Origin: Aphanomyces cochlioides
Lineage: Eukaryota > Oomycota > Saprolegniomycetes > Saprolegniales > Verrucalvaceae
Assembly: GCA_019828595.1 (NCBI GenBank)
Contig: JAHQRK010000009.1
Location: 2,356,001-2,420,000 of the forward strand
Reading direction: 5' to 3'
Length of the DNA: 64,000 bases
Part shown: piece by piece, positions 54,394 through 64,000 of the stretch
How positions within the stretch are numbered: the stretch's first letter is position 1
Layout: every line of letters starts with the position of its first letter
The notes under the pieces: generated by a model
The model's database searches: none
What the model was told of the DNA's origin: nothing
Seen by the model: the letters and a program-made list of their open reading frames with translations, nothing else
Translations under genes and position numbers: made by a program

Positions 54394-54932
54394 TTAAACA
54401 TATCCGGTTACAAATCCTGATATCGTTATTCGCCGTGGTTGACAAGTCCGATTTCGTTTGAGGGAGTTTACTTGCTCGTTTGACATTTGAAGGATAGAGT
54501 CGATAAGATCAAAGTCTCCGAGTTTCGTTCCCTTGGCTGAATCCAACAACACATTGCGAGACTTGAGATGTCGAAAGATCACATATTTTGACTTGAGATA
54601 GACCAAAGCAAGAGCCACGTTGAGTGCACACTCCAGCTTTGCCGGCCATGAGAATGAACTTGGTGTTGTATCTGCTAGAAATTGGCGGAGGTCACCCAAG
54701 TTCATGTACTCGAGGATGGCCTTCACATCGGTGGGTTTTGTCCATGCGGCTCCCATGAAAGTGACAATGTATGGACTCTTGAACGTGCTCATCAACAAGA
54801 GTTCATCCACAAAGCTTTGAATCTCGAGGGAGCTCGTATGGGAGCATGTCTTTGCAGCCACAACTTGTTTTTGAAAGGTAGCAAGCCATACTTCACCAAA
54901 AGACCCCATGGCGATACGTTTTTCGAGCTCAT
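54394..54932 (-). pseudogene. Truncated, catalytically dead copy of the TKL kinase
   Basis: Nearly identical to part of the kinase at 33621-35219 (34411 down to about 33986 matches 54932 down to about 54507). It keeps MGSFGEV, the VAAK lysine and the helix-C Glu. HRDLKSRN has become FRHLKSRN (catalytic Asp to His) and DFG is DFD. It has no ectodomain, membrane helix or C-lobe after the DFG site. A mariner-like element abuts its 5' side (54955). It could not phosphorylate; expression is unlikely. Confidence 0.85.
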
Positions 54933-54954
54933 ACGAAATATATTGCAAATCATA

Positions 54955-55968
54955 CTACTCTGGTCCGGGTTATCTGTCACTGAGAAATTCTTATTGGCGG
55001 GAATTTTGTAGAAATACGAATTGAGCATATCTAATTGGCTCATTAATAAATACACGCTCGTAGCTTTGATTGGGTATCATCGCGTGGGAATAGCTCGTTC
55101 TGGTCGATGAGATACATCGATTTAAAATTCAATGGCGGTCACAGAAACTAGTCTTTCCTCCGCCACGAGTTCATTAACTAATTTCACGCATGAACAATCT
55201 CGCTGTCCTATCCAATGACCACACCCCTGTAGTTCCTGTGGCATCAACACCTCGCTCTGAGCTGCCGAAATCTTTCGGCAACTGAGCGCCATCGAGCGTA
55301 CCATGAGCTCCTAGCAAGATCCAACGAAGGCAAGCTCCCTGTGGGTGCTTTCAATGAAGTTGCACAACTCATTGGATGTCATGCGCGAACAATGCGACGC
55401 CTCTGGGCTCAAGCGCAACAGTCCATTCTCGCTGGCGCCGACGTCGCCGATGTCGCTAGGGTAATACCTCTATATTCTAATACATTCTCGAAAAATATAA
55501 TTTTTCATGAGCATAATTTCTCAGAGGTGTACTTATTAGGGAAATGTGGTGGAGAGCGCAAGCGCCTACCGCAAGAGATCGAAGAAGCAATCAGGCGTGT
55601 GCCTCAATTCGAACGCCAGACGCTACGTTCCTTGGCTGCTGTCAGCAATATCCCCAAGACTGCAATTATCAAGCATATCAAGGACGACAAACGTCTCAAA
55701 GCGCGTTCAAATTACATCAAACCCATCCTTACCGACAAGAACAAGTAAGATCGACTGAAGTTTGTGTTGACCTTTCTCTCACCTTAGTCAAACGGCAACC
55801 ATATCTTTAGCAACATGTTCAATTACGTACACGTTGATGAGAAATGGTTCTTTATGACCAAGGTGAAGAGAAAGTTCTATGTGTACGACGACGAAGAAAT
55901 GGTCCTGCACTCAGCAAAACACAAGAACCATATCACGAAGATCATGTTTTTGGCATTTGGAACATGCA
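54955..55968 (+). mobile_element. Mariner-like element, left part only
   Basis: Left end CTACTCTGGTCCGGGTTATC preceded by TA (54953-54954) resembles the end of the element at 57713. The transposase starts MNNLAVLSNDHTPVVPVAST (about 55190). It changes frame near 55280 into HELLARSNEGKLPVGAFNEV, reads GERKRLPQEIEEAIRRVPQF and KARSNYIKPILTDKNK, then VHVDEKWFFMTKVKRKFYVY (first Asp, intact) and KIMFLAF. It is cut there by the Tigger element; no right half was found. Confidence 0.7.
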
Positions 55969-57364
55969 ACATGAAGTTTTGAATCACAACTAGTGCACCA
56001 AACAAGTCTCTGAAAGTGGGTTTTGGTGGCAATACTTCGTCATCATCATCACACTCAAAACTGTCATCATCGCCGTCGTTGAACAATGTTGATGATTCCA
56101 AATCTTGAGTGTCCTCGTCGAATGCTGGTACAACTTCTTCGATCGTAACATCGTCTATCCCCAATGCCACTGCTGCTTGTACGACATCATCTTCGCCACA
56201 ATCTTCTCTAACTTGTTCATTGCCAATGCTGAGCTCACCAATTCCAACATGACGAAAGCAATTGCAGATTGTAGATGTTGACACCTCTTTCCAAGCATCA
56301 CTAATCCAATTCACTGCATGTCGAAGGGTCACAGACTTGCAGATTTCGTCAGCCACTAGTGTCGTCGACTCAATAGCAGTCAAAATGTAGTTCAGCAAAT
56401 GTCTGCGGTACTTTATTTTGAAGTTTTTAATGATACCAGCATCCAAAGGTTGGGTTCCAGCTGTGGTATTTGGCGGTAGAAACAGGAGCTTGGTGTTCTC
56501 CAAATCAATTTCAGCATGTACAGGGGCGTTGTCAAGGAGGAGGACTACCTTGCGACCATTGAGCTTCATGTTTGAGTTGAATCTCTGTATGTATTGCAGA
56601 AACAAGTCGGCTGTCATCCACGAACGCCTGTTGGATCGCCAGCTTACATTCATTGGTGTCACTTTGTTGAATGCACGAGGCATGGCAGATTTACCGATCA
56701 CAAGGGGTATAAACTTTTCGCCAGTACACGAACATAGAAGGCAAACAGATACCCGCTCTTTGGCAAGCTTTCCACCCTTGGCATCCTTTCCTTTCTGAAT
56801 CAAAGACTTGTTTGGCAAACCGCGCCAAAATAATCCAGTCTCATCAAGATTTCACACGTCTTTCAAGTCATATCCATTCAACAGTGTTAGTAGACGTTCT
56901 TTCCATGTCTGAACGGCAGTAGTGTCCATGGCAGCACTCTCTCCAGAAAGGTTTCGGAAAGATATCAGATGACGGGTCCGGAACGACTCTAACTATCCAT
57001 TTGAGGCTTTGGAGTCCATAATACCAAGATGTTTGGCGACTTCCAAAGCTTTTGATTGTACAAGTGGGCCACTGATGGGGATGTTTCGCGCCCTCGCCCC
57101 AACAAACCAACAGTATAGACGATTGTCAAGCTCGCATGCAAGGCCAGATAGTCGACTGGCTCGCTTTTGTTCTGCATTTCCATTTTGTTCAATACGTTTC
57201 TCGTAAGTAGCTCTGTTCTTCTTCCAGTTTTGAATCGATCCAACTGATACGTCATACTTTTTGGCAACTGCTCGAACACTCATGCCTCCGTCAATATCAC
57301 GCAGAGCCGAAAGACGATCTTGAATCGTCTTCTCTTCGTACTTGCGCTTGTCTTTAGGTGGCAT
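55930..57364 (-). pseudogene. Tigger-type transposase with two in-frame stops
   Basis: One frame from ATG 57364: KYEEKTIQDRLSALRDIDGG and VAKKYDVSVGSIQNWKK (first HTH), then the CENP-B HTH (PLVQSKALEVAKHLGI). TAG at about 56991 follows SNG and TGA at about 56855 follows LKDV. Immediately after come NLDETGLFWRGLPNKSL (first Asp), VVLLLDNAPVHAEI (second Asp), FLPPNTTAGTQPLDAGIIKN (third Asp) and an acidic tail (DGDDDSFECDDDDE). No indel is needed to read it. The last residues after FRDLFGAL read into the mariner-like sequence. Confidence 0.8.
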
Positions 57365-57689
57365 TGATTATGCTGAGATGCGTCAGGCACACGAGATTAA
57401 GTCAAATTGAGTAATGCTAATCTATTTGTCGCCACCGAGTTAGCGAAGTATGCGTTGAAATCAAAATGACCGCCCATGGCCAAACTTAGAACGCCTCCAT
57501 GTTCAATCTAGCGGGTTGAAACAGTATGGAGATGATACTTGCGTCCTGTGAAAAGCGTTCAATGTTCACAGTGTGTTGCGTTCAAGTTAGACGAGTTGCT
57601 TGCAATGTGTTCACGCCGGTGGATGAAAAATCGTTCAGCATGACGAGGTGTTCACCTTACACAAGTGTCCAATGTAGCAGGTTTTACTG
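55969..57689 (-). mobile_element. pogo/Tigger transposon, truncated on the left
   Basis: The right end, reversed, reads CAGTAAAACCTGCTACATTG with TA next to it (57690-57691), the classic Tigger end. The left end was not found; the coding sequence runs into mariner-derived sequence near 55968. It encodes a minus-strand DDE_1 transposase. Confidence 0.75.
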
Positions 57690-57712
57690 TATATTGCACG
57701 TGACACGAAATA

Positions 57713-59516
57713 CTACTCTGGTCCATATATCCAGTCACATTTGCATTCTCATTGGCGGAGTTTTTCTAATCCACCCCAATGAAAGGTTTTGATTGGATAT
57801 TAGAAAAGTACAAGATCTGCTCTTTCATTGGGTGTCATCGCGAAGTTTTCAATCGCTCTGACGCCAGAGATATGGCGCGAACAAAGTTGGCGCTCCCAGG
57901 TTGAAAAGACAAATTTGACAATATTCATTCACTTTCCATTTGAGTCCTCGAGGCTAGCGGCAATACACAGCTTGAGTCGAACGACGCGAGCTACCACTCC
58001 TTTGCACAATGACATCACTTCTGGACGGAGCTCGTCGCTCAATTCAACTGGACGAGACGACACAGAGAAACATGTATGAGACTCTCCTGGAGCTTTCCCA
58101 CCAAGGCAAACTGCAACACGGGGCATACACAAAGGTTGCTGCGACGTTTCAATGTCATTGGCGGACTGTGGCTCGCCTGTGGAAGCGTCTACGGACGTCT
58201 CTTCTTGACGGCAGGCCCGCCGCTGATTTCACCATGAAAAATCAAGGTATGACCTGCATAATTCTATATTTTGATTAAATTGTGAGGTATAAATTTCTAA
58301 GGTGATCTGATATAGGGAAAAGAGGACCGAAAAGAAAGTGGACAGCGGAAGCAATCGAAGCGAGAGTGAAGCATGTGCCGCTTCACGACTGTCAAACCTT
58401 GCGTGCGCTTGAAGAGCAGTGTCTTGTTCCCAAGACGACATTGCTACGACACATGAAGGAAACTGAAGACTTGAAGGCAAGAATAAGTCGAACAAAGCCG
58501 CTCTTGACAGACGTAAACAAGGCTGCCCGTATACGTCACACACTCGACCACATCGAATGCCGCCCGCGAGGTGTCTTGGCTTTCAAGAGTATGCACTCTC
58601 TAGTGCACCTTAACGAAAAATGGTTCTTTATCACAAAGGTGAAAAAGCGATTCTATGCCTGCAAAGACGAAACGCTTCCCAAACGCTCAGCAAAGTCCAC
58701 GCGATTCTTGACGAAGGTGATGTTTTTGGCGGCGGTAGCTCGACCTCGTGGTGATCCAAATTGTGCAAATCGCTTCGACCGCAAGATTGGTATTTGGCCT
58801 TTTGTTAAACTTGTGGCCGCCTAAAGAAGCAGCAAAAATCGCAAGAAAGGGACGATTGAAATGGTGCCAGAGAACGTCGACTCAGCAAACTACGCCCGTA
58901 TGAATTTTGAGAACGTGATACCTGCAATTCAAGCGAAATTCCCTCGGCGCTATGGCGACAAGACAATAGTCCTGCAGCACGACAATGCCGGGCCACATTG
59001 CCCTTTGAAAACAAGTGTGTTGCGGTCGCACGGTGTGATGAACATTGAAGTCACCACTCAACCCCCGAACAGCCCTGACTACAACGTCCTCGATCTTGGA
59101 TACTTGCAAGGACATCCCAAGTTTGATCGATGCCGTGAAATTGTCTTTTGAAGAATTGCCGTTTGACACTCTCTCAAGAACTTTTGTCACCCTGCAAAAA
59201 GCGATGGAGACTTGCTTGGGGAGGGCCGGTGACAACGATTATGAAATGCCACATATGAACAAGAACAGCACAAAAATTGACCTTGCAAATTACAATGTTT
59301 ATTGCGATCGCGCTGTTTACGAGAATGCGAGAAGTTTGTTGAACATTGAGTAGATTAGCTTATATGAGTTGTGTTAATGTGTGAATAAAATTACATTAAA
59401 TTATTCCTGTGATTTATCAACTCTTGAACCCCTATCCAAACTTCAAATCAATTCATTTCCGACTGTATACTTAAATCAAGTGAAATAAATGTGACTAGAA
59501 ATATGGACCAGAGTAG
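57713..59516 (+). mobile_element. Mariner-like element, both ends present
   Basis: CTACTCTGGTCCATATATCC at the left end and its near-complement at the right form 30-bp inverted repeats (two mismatches), with TA on both sides (57711-57712 and 59517-59518). 1,804 bp with one transposase gene. Confidence 0.9.
58009..59353 (+). pseudogene. Mariner-like transposase (DD34D type), broken
   Basis: Exon 1 58009-58246 and exon 2 from 58316 join in phase across a 69-nt intron. N-terminal HTHs: YTKVAATFQCHWRTVARLWK and TLRALEEQCLVPKTTLLRHM. The first catalytic position reads VHLNEKWFFITKV: Asn replaces the Asp seen in the copy at 55830. TVLQHDNAGPH-type second Asp (VLQHDNAGPH) and PDYNVLDLG (third Asp) follow. 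TAA at 58822-58824 interrupts the frame, and a shift near 59100 moves into DAVKLSFEELPFDTLSRTFV to the stop at 59353. Confidence 0.85.
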
Positions 59517-59519
59517 TAT

Positions 59520-60255
59520 ATCGGAAGTTAAACGAACTAAACCGGCAAATGGTGTAGTAATAAAACAATTTGCTTTATTAAAGGTATCAAGTTGATTTTC
59601 ATAATAGTGTGGCTAATTTGACTCAAATACAATTGATTTGTTGCAAACGCATTGTCCACCCCACAGCCTCTAAATCTTCATCTTAAATATGTGAACAACA
59701 CGCACGAACGGCCCCGAAATCCAATCTCCAGTTGTCTCCAAGCTGACACAAATATAATTATACATATGCCCCTCACGTACACAGCCCCCCCAACGTTTTC
59801 CCTACTTTGCCGTCCCCCGGACAGATTTCCTCGTTGGTCATGGATCGCAGCAGATATCAGCAAGTAGAATCTCAATATGGTTCCCCGTTGGCAATCGGTT
59901 GAGGAGAGACAGGTTTCGTTCGGTTCTTCCCATCATCACCCATTACAAAAAAAAGAAGATATTATCATCCATTACAAATTAATTTCAGAACTGCCCGAGT
60001 TCATAATGTGGCAATGCATGAATAAATATTCTGTTTTGACATTTTGTGGTTATCTTTTGACACCCTTTTTGGATCATTTTACATATCATTTTTACCCCAA
60101 TATGGAAAACAAAATGATACATCTACCTTCAGATTTGTTGAGACTGGAGAACCCTGCAAGGCAGAGCATTGCCTGGTGTGGATGTTGAAAATTTGCATGC
60201 GCATAGCATGAGTGGTGGAGATATTTGTGGGTGTGGTGGATGTTCGCGAATGTTA
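59520..60255. other. No recognisable gene
   Basis: Short open frames only (the longest, 59877-60188, 103 codons) with no motif. AT-rich with a C-rich patch at about 59785-59820. Confidence 0.4.
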
Positions 60256-60258
60256 TGA

Positions 60259-61020
60259 CTAGCTGCAGGGGGTACACATACCTCAGTACCCTCCGATCCC
60301 TTTGTGCCCCCCCCCTGTGACACCTGTCGATGCGCTGACCTGGCCCTGTGGCCCTGCCCCCAATGTGTTAGTTTACCGTGCAGCTAGCTGAACATCGAAT
60401 TGCGAGAATCAAACAAGGAATGACTGATTTTTGTGAACTCGGGGAATGGATCCTTCCACAAACGATAAGATGTAAACCTACAGGTGGCGTGACAGGGCGT
60501 ACATATGCCTCCGTAGCCACTGTAAACCCTGTGACACTCGCCACTACATGAGCTTTCGTGGGGCCAAACCCGACATGGTCATTCCAAAGTCAATGAAAAC
60601 GACAACATTTACTGCCTTCGTCTGATACAAACACGCATGCTCCTGCGATGTTTGCGAACATCGTCGTTTTGACCTTCCTGGCCTGTGGTGCAACTCTCGA
60701 ACACTGTGTTGATTCCTGGTGTCCTATGATGCGAGATCTGTGATCCAGCCTGTGAGCACCACGCAGGTTTATCATGTCTTGTGATGCATGACAGGGGGTG
60801 CAGATCCCTCCGCACCCTCCGTATCCCCTGAAAACCCTGTTGTCACGAAGTGCTGCGGAACGCGACCTTTGAATGTGTGGAAAATGGTGGTCAATCGCGT
60901 GAGAACTCGATGAAATGAGGCGCATGGATAACCCCGTGAAGAATGCAATGGAAATACGCCTGCAACGTGACAAGGGGTGCAGAAACATCGGCACCCCTGC
61001 AACACCAGCAGCATTGCGAT
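60259..61020. repeat. Degenerate hairpin-forming repeats, four copies
   Basis: Units near 60259, 60484, 60784 and 60962 share the plan 'tgacaggggGTGCA..CCTCCG.ACCCTCC..CCCTGT.AAACCCTGTGACAC'. Each has complementary outer parts (tgacaggg / ccctgt.tca), so each could form a stem. Spacing is irregular (about 180-300 bp). No gene is recognised through this block. Confidence 0.5.
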
Positions 61021-61344
61021 CCATGTGGATACAGCTCAAACACACAGCTGATGAATGACCAACCGTGGCGTGGCCAACTTTGTAAGGACAGGCACCGAAG
61101 TACGAAGGTGGATTGCACGTGTACAGGGTTGACACCATGTCAAACATGGGTGAAAACCGAAGATTATCATGAAATGCAGATGCTCAGGAGAATTTTGCTC
61201 TACATTCGTGTGCCCATTGGCCAGTCATCCAACGTAATTGGCAGACCAGGCTGGCTAAGATTCAAACTCAAGTTGTCGTCGTCTCGACTCGAATGCAGAA
61301 CAGTCTAGCTAGCTTAAACTATGTAATACACTTCCCTTTTTGCA

Positions 61345-61938
61345 GTGAATGCCTTCCGTGTGAAGGTTCTGGAGCTACACTACCAGCGAGAAGTAAGCAA
61401 GGCCACGAAGCGAGCAGTAGCTGCGACTGGCACCCCCGAGCAGCGTCAACACAACGAACGATCGCCCTTTACCAGCCCGAGCCGAGTCCTCGAGCAAGAT
61501 CTTGGGAGACAGATCCGTAGCGCAGATCCAGCAAGAGCACCGTCCTTGCTGTCCATCGTGCGCTTCCAACGAAAACACCCTCCACGGACCCCTCCAAGCC
61601 CTCCGAGCCCCCTGCGACCTCAGCGTCTTGTGTGCTTGTGTGCCCTGTTGTGTCCTTCCTGCGTCCTGGCTGTTTGTTTGCTGTGGTTACCTGCGCCTCC
61701 GTTGCCTGTTGCTGCCTGCAACCTCGACCGAAGCCCAGTCACCTCTCGCGACCTCTCAGGCTTACCAAGCTCGGTCGCTGCAGCCCCTACAGACCCCTCT
61801 GCAACTCCCGTATCCCCTTTCGAAACCCCCTGTGTGCGTCCAAGACTCCTTCTGTGTGTTGCGAACGTCTGCTTGTGGCTCATCCAAGTCAACTCCCTCC
61901 AAGAATCAAATATCAAAACAAGTTTTTTTGTCGTTTAA
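61345..61938 (+). other. GC-rich block open in three plus-strand frames
   Basis: From 61345 a frame of 197 codons, from 61502 one of 149 and from 61632 one of 109 are open together. One starts VNAFRVKVLELHYQREVSKA after a possible acceptor (ttttgcag at 61337-61344) and turns Pro-rich. Because all frames are open, the openness reflects few TA-containing codons rather than selection. No family is recognised. It might be a retroelement or gene fragment. Confidence 0.25.
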
Positions 61939-62081
61939 CACACGACAATAATATGAAATAAATTAATTTATCCAATCAAAATTGATTATTCAAGTTTTTC
62001 CACAAATTAAATCTTCCTAAATTTATCACATATATTGATTGGTTGAAAATAGATATCATTTTGAATTTGCGCGCCAAACTG

Positions 62082-62336
62082 TCAATCGTAAGACGACGAC
62101 AACGCCACGATCTCCAGCATGATGATGGATGAGATATGCCGCGTACGACAGCACAATTCAGTGAAAGGTCTATAGACTGGGACTTCGATTTTGCTTGAAT
62201 GAGACTTCCCTGTCAGCGGGTGACCTTCCACCCAGATGTGTCCTGGATTGCATATGAACTTTTGCCTGCTTGAGACGACGTCATCAAAGCTCTCACTGTC
62301 GCCAGCCAGGTTGATGCTGTGAAATCGATGCGTCAT
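62082..62336 (-). pseudogene. Small frame with weak S26 signal-peptidase resemblance
   Basis: 84 codons. GDSESFDDVV and CNPGHIWVEGHPLTGKSHSS recall the G-H-x-W-V-E-G motif of mitochondrial inner-membrane protease subunits. The catalytic Ser (GDSM) and Lys contexts are not convincing. Most likely a chance match or a decayed fragment. Confidence 0.2.
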
Positions 62337-62339
62337 TCA

Positions 62340-63800
62340 CATTACGTTGCTCCTGGACCACTTCATTCCCCTTTCTTGTCTCGATGCGAAATCCACTTGC
62401 TCTCGAAGATGAAGGATGCATTGAGAGATTAGTACTAACTCCAGCGAGTGGTTAATTTCGCATTAATCGTAATTCGTCGAGAGAAATACAAATTTTAAGT
62501 ATGAGAAATGTGAATTGCTGAGAGAACTCTCAGTATTTTCGTGCATCGGCCATTAATTTGATCCGAAATATTGTCTTTTCGATTCAAATTTCGAATCGCC
62601 GGTTGATTTAATCGAATTTACAAATCGATTTGTGTGTGTTTTGACGTGTGTTTGTCGTGTATTTTAACACTACTAAACACACTTTAGTAGCTATTATTTA
62701 GCATTCCGATGTGTGAACTACATCTATTATCCGGATTTTAGCATAATTATGTCCGGATAAGCTCTGAATTCCGGTTAATTTGACAAATAACCGGATAATT
62801 ATCGAATGAAAAATCGGGATAAAATTGGAGTTTTTGCCCGACAAGACAAAAAAAATATGATATTTTGTATTGCCTCACTATTGGAGATATCTCCAATAGA
62901 GTAACTAAAAATTCAAAAAATGTACCCAATCATGCCAAAAACAAATCATAAAGTTATCATTTAGGATCGCATGCTCTACTATGCATACGGAGTAGGCATT
63001 GGAGACAATGAAGCATTCACCATGTTCACTAGTAAGACGTATCTACAACACTAGGTAGCCAATACATTGACTATTAATAGCTGCAATTTTGTGGATTTTA
63101 TATCGAAATTCCACCTCGCTAAGCCGAGAAAGCCTCCATCATGTTGACCCATTGTAGCTGAAAAAGTGCAAATACTATGAGCACTAACTCCAGTTTGAAG
63201 CTATAGTTTGGAATTTCATTTGTATCGTCTGTTCAAATGATAACAGGATATAAAATGATGTCTATGTATGAAACTTCTATTGCTCTGCTGTGAAAACAAG
63301 GCACGCTTTGACAGTATCGCGCCACGACTGTCTCAAACTGTGTCTTGTACACGAGATTTCAAATCAGCATGATCATTCTTGCAAATGTCATGTTCAGAGG
63401 GAGTTGTAGATTAGTGAGACATTAAACTTTTACTACGCATTATGTATGATCTGGGCAAAGCAAACGTTCATCTCTGTCGTTGTCATCACTTTGTCATCAC
63501 TTGAAAGTCTAGCTACATAATGATATTAAACGCCATGCGTATTGCATGAGCGCTACGAACTCTTTTGCTATTTGCAGCCGGAGGTGCCTTGGCGACAACT
63601 CTGAAAATCACTAAGTCGATTATATTTGTCCAATCAAACGTATTCAATAAAATAATTGGTCAAAATTTACAAGCCGAGATTCCTCTCAGCAAATTCCGAT
63701 AACAAGTCATTGTCCCACAAGCAGTGTGTGCCCAGTCAAAACGTATTTTTACACAAACCTGGCAACGGGCATGCCAAGATGGAAGTCGACACGTTGGTGT
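62340..63800. other. Non-coding, AT-rich, with dispersed repeat pieces
   Basis: 62575-62660 repeats blocks of the family seen at 1911 and 35284 (tcgattcaaatttcgaat, gtgtgtgttttgacgtgtg). 62730-62800 has several ccggata half-sites. A short A-rich/T-rich tract lies at 62840-62930. The last 150 bp presumably hold the promoter of the gene at 63801. Confidence 0.45.
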
Positions 63801-64000
63801 ATGTCTTCCTTGCTTTTATCCTACGTCTTCCTCGTCTTTGATGTGCAAGCGCAGGGCGTAACCCTCCCAGCTGCGCCGACGACCGCAGCGCCGACGACAA
63901 CGCCTATTCCGCCTACCACGGTCGTTCCTCCAACAACAGAGCCCGCTCAAGCGACAACTTTAGCTCCACCACCAACACCACCATCGGTAACTCCTACAAG
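63801..64000 (+). CDS. Start of a secreted or receptor-like gene, runs off the window
   Basis: ATG 63801 opens a frame with a signal peptide (MSSLLLSYVFLVFDVQAQG) followed by a Thr/Pro/Ala-rich stretch (TLPAAPTTAAPTTTPIPPTT) to the edge. The composition is like the ectodomain of the TKL receptor-like kinase at 33621-35219, so a paralogous kinase is likely, but no kinase sequence is in view. The predicted protein enters the secretory pathway. Confidence 0.7.
   Translation, partial: MSSLLLSYVFLVFDVQAQGVTLPAAPTTAAPTTTPIPPTTVVPPTTEPAQATTLAPPPTPPSVTPT

Noticed and set aside
62082..62336. Mitochondrial inner-membrane protease (S26) gene
   Set aside because: Only the GHIWVEG-like segment fits. The catalytic Ser and Lys boxes are missing and the frame is too short.

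Overview
The window looks like a gene-poor, transposon-rich stretch of an oomycete nuclear genome, most like the Saprolegniales (an Aphanomyces-type genome). This is inference from four things: very short GT..AG introns (about 26 to 69 nt); a receptor-like TKL kinase with a Thr/Pro-rich ectodomain; a Ser/Pro-repeat secreted membrane protein; and the set of DNA transposons (tyrosine-recombinase Cryptons, PIF/Harbinger, MULE, hAT, Tc1/mariner/Tigger, DDE_3/IS630, KDZ-type). No rRNA, tRNA or CRISPR was seen.

Layout. 1-4.4 kb: AT-rich repeats and a 712-bp fold-back element with 252-bp terminal inverted repeats. 4.5-10 kb: decayed transposases, including a 638-bp near-perfect inverted duplication and tyrosine-recombinase remnants. 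10.06-16.56 kb: a Tc1 transposase split by a minus-strand Ty1/Copia element whose two LTRs differ by an internal inversion. 16.6-17.0 kb: a Harbinger MITE. 17.4-18.0 kb: an orphan spliced gene. 19.5-24.3 kb: a KDZ-type transposon with two apparently intact, spliced, convergent genes and about 20-bp-phased repeat arrays at both ends. 24.5-27.4 kb: a CENP-B-type DNA-binding gene, a SET-domain fragment and a decayed repeat-family gene.

The host-gene island is 27.7-35.2 kb: a secreted/membrane Ser-Pro repeat protein, MON1 (Rab7 activation), a small ABM-domain protein and a TKL receptor-like kinase. 35.3-42.4 kb holds a MULE-type MITE, a broken MULE transposase and a tyrosine-recombinase gene. 42.6-50.7 kb carries two tandem Cryptons; the first contains a Tc1/mariner-type element, which itself contains an hAT element with a perfect 8-bp target duplication. 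51.5-53.9 kb is a Harbinger element with transposase and an intact MYB-like partner gene. 54.4-59.5 kb has a kinase pseudogene, two mariner-like elements and a Tigger. 59.5-63.8 kb is mostly non-coding, with a hairpin repeat family and a GC-rich block open in several frames. The signal peptide and Thr/Pro-rich start of another receptor-like gene runs off the right edge.

The most notable item is the KDZ-type element: once introns of 26-47 nt are recognised, what first look like frameshifted fragments become a 933-residue transposase and a 428-residue partner of unknown function. All family assignments are from memory of motifs; no searches were run.
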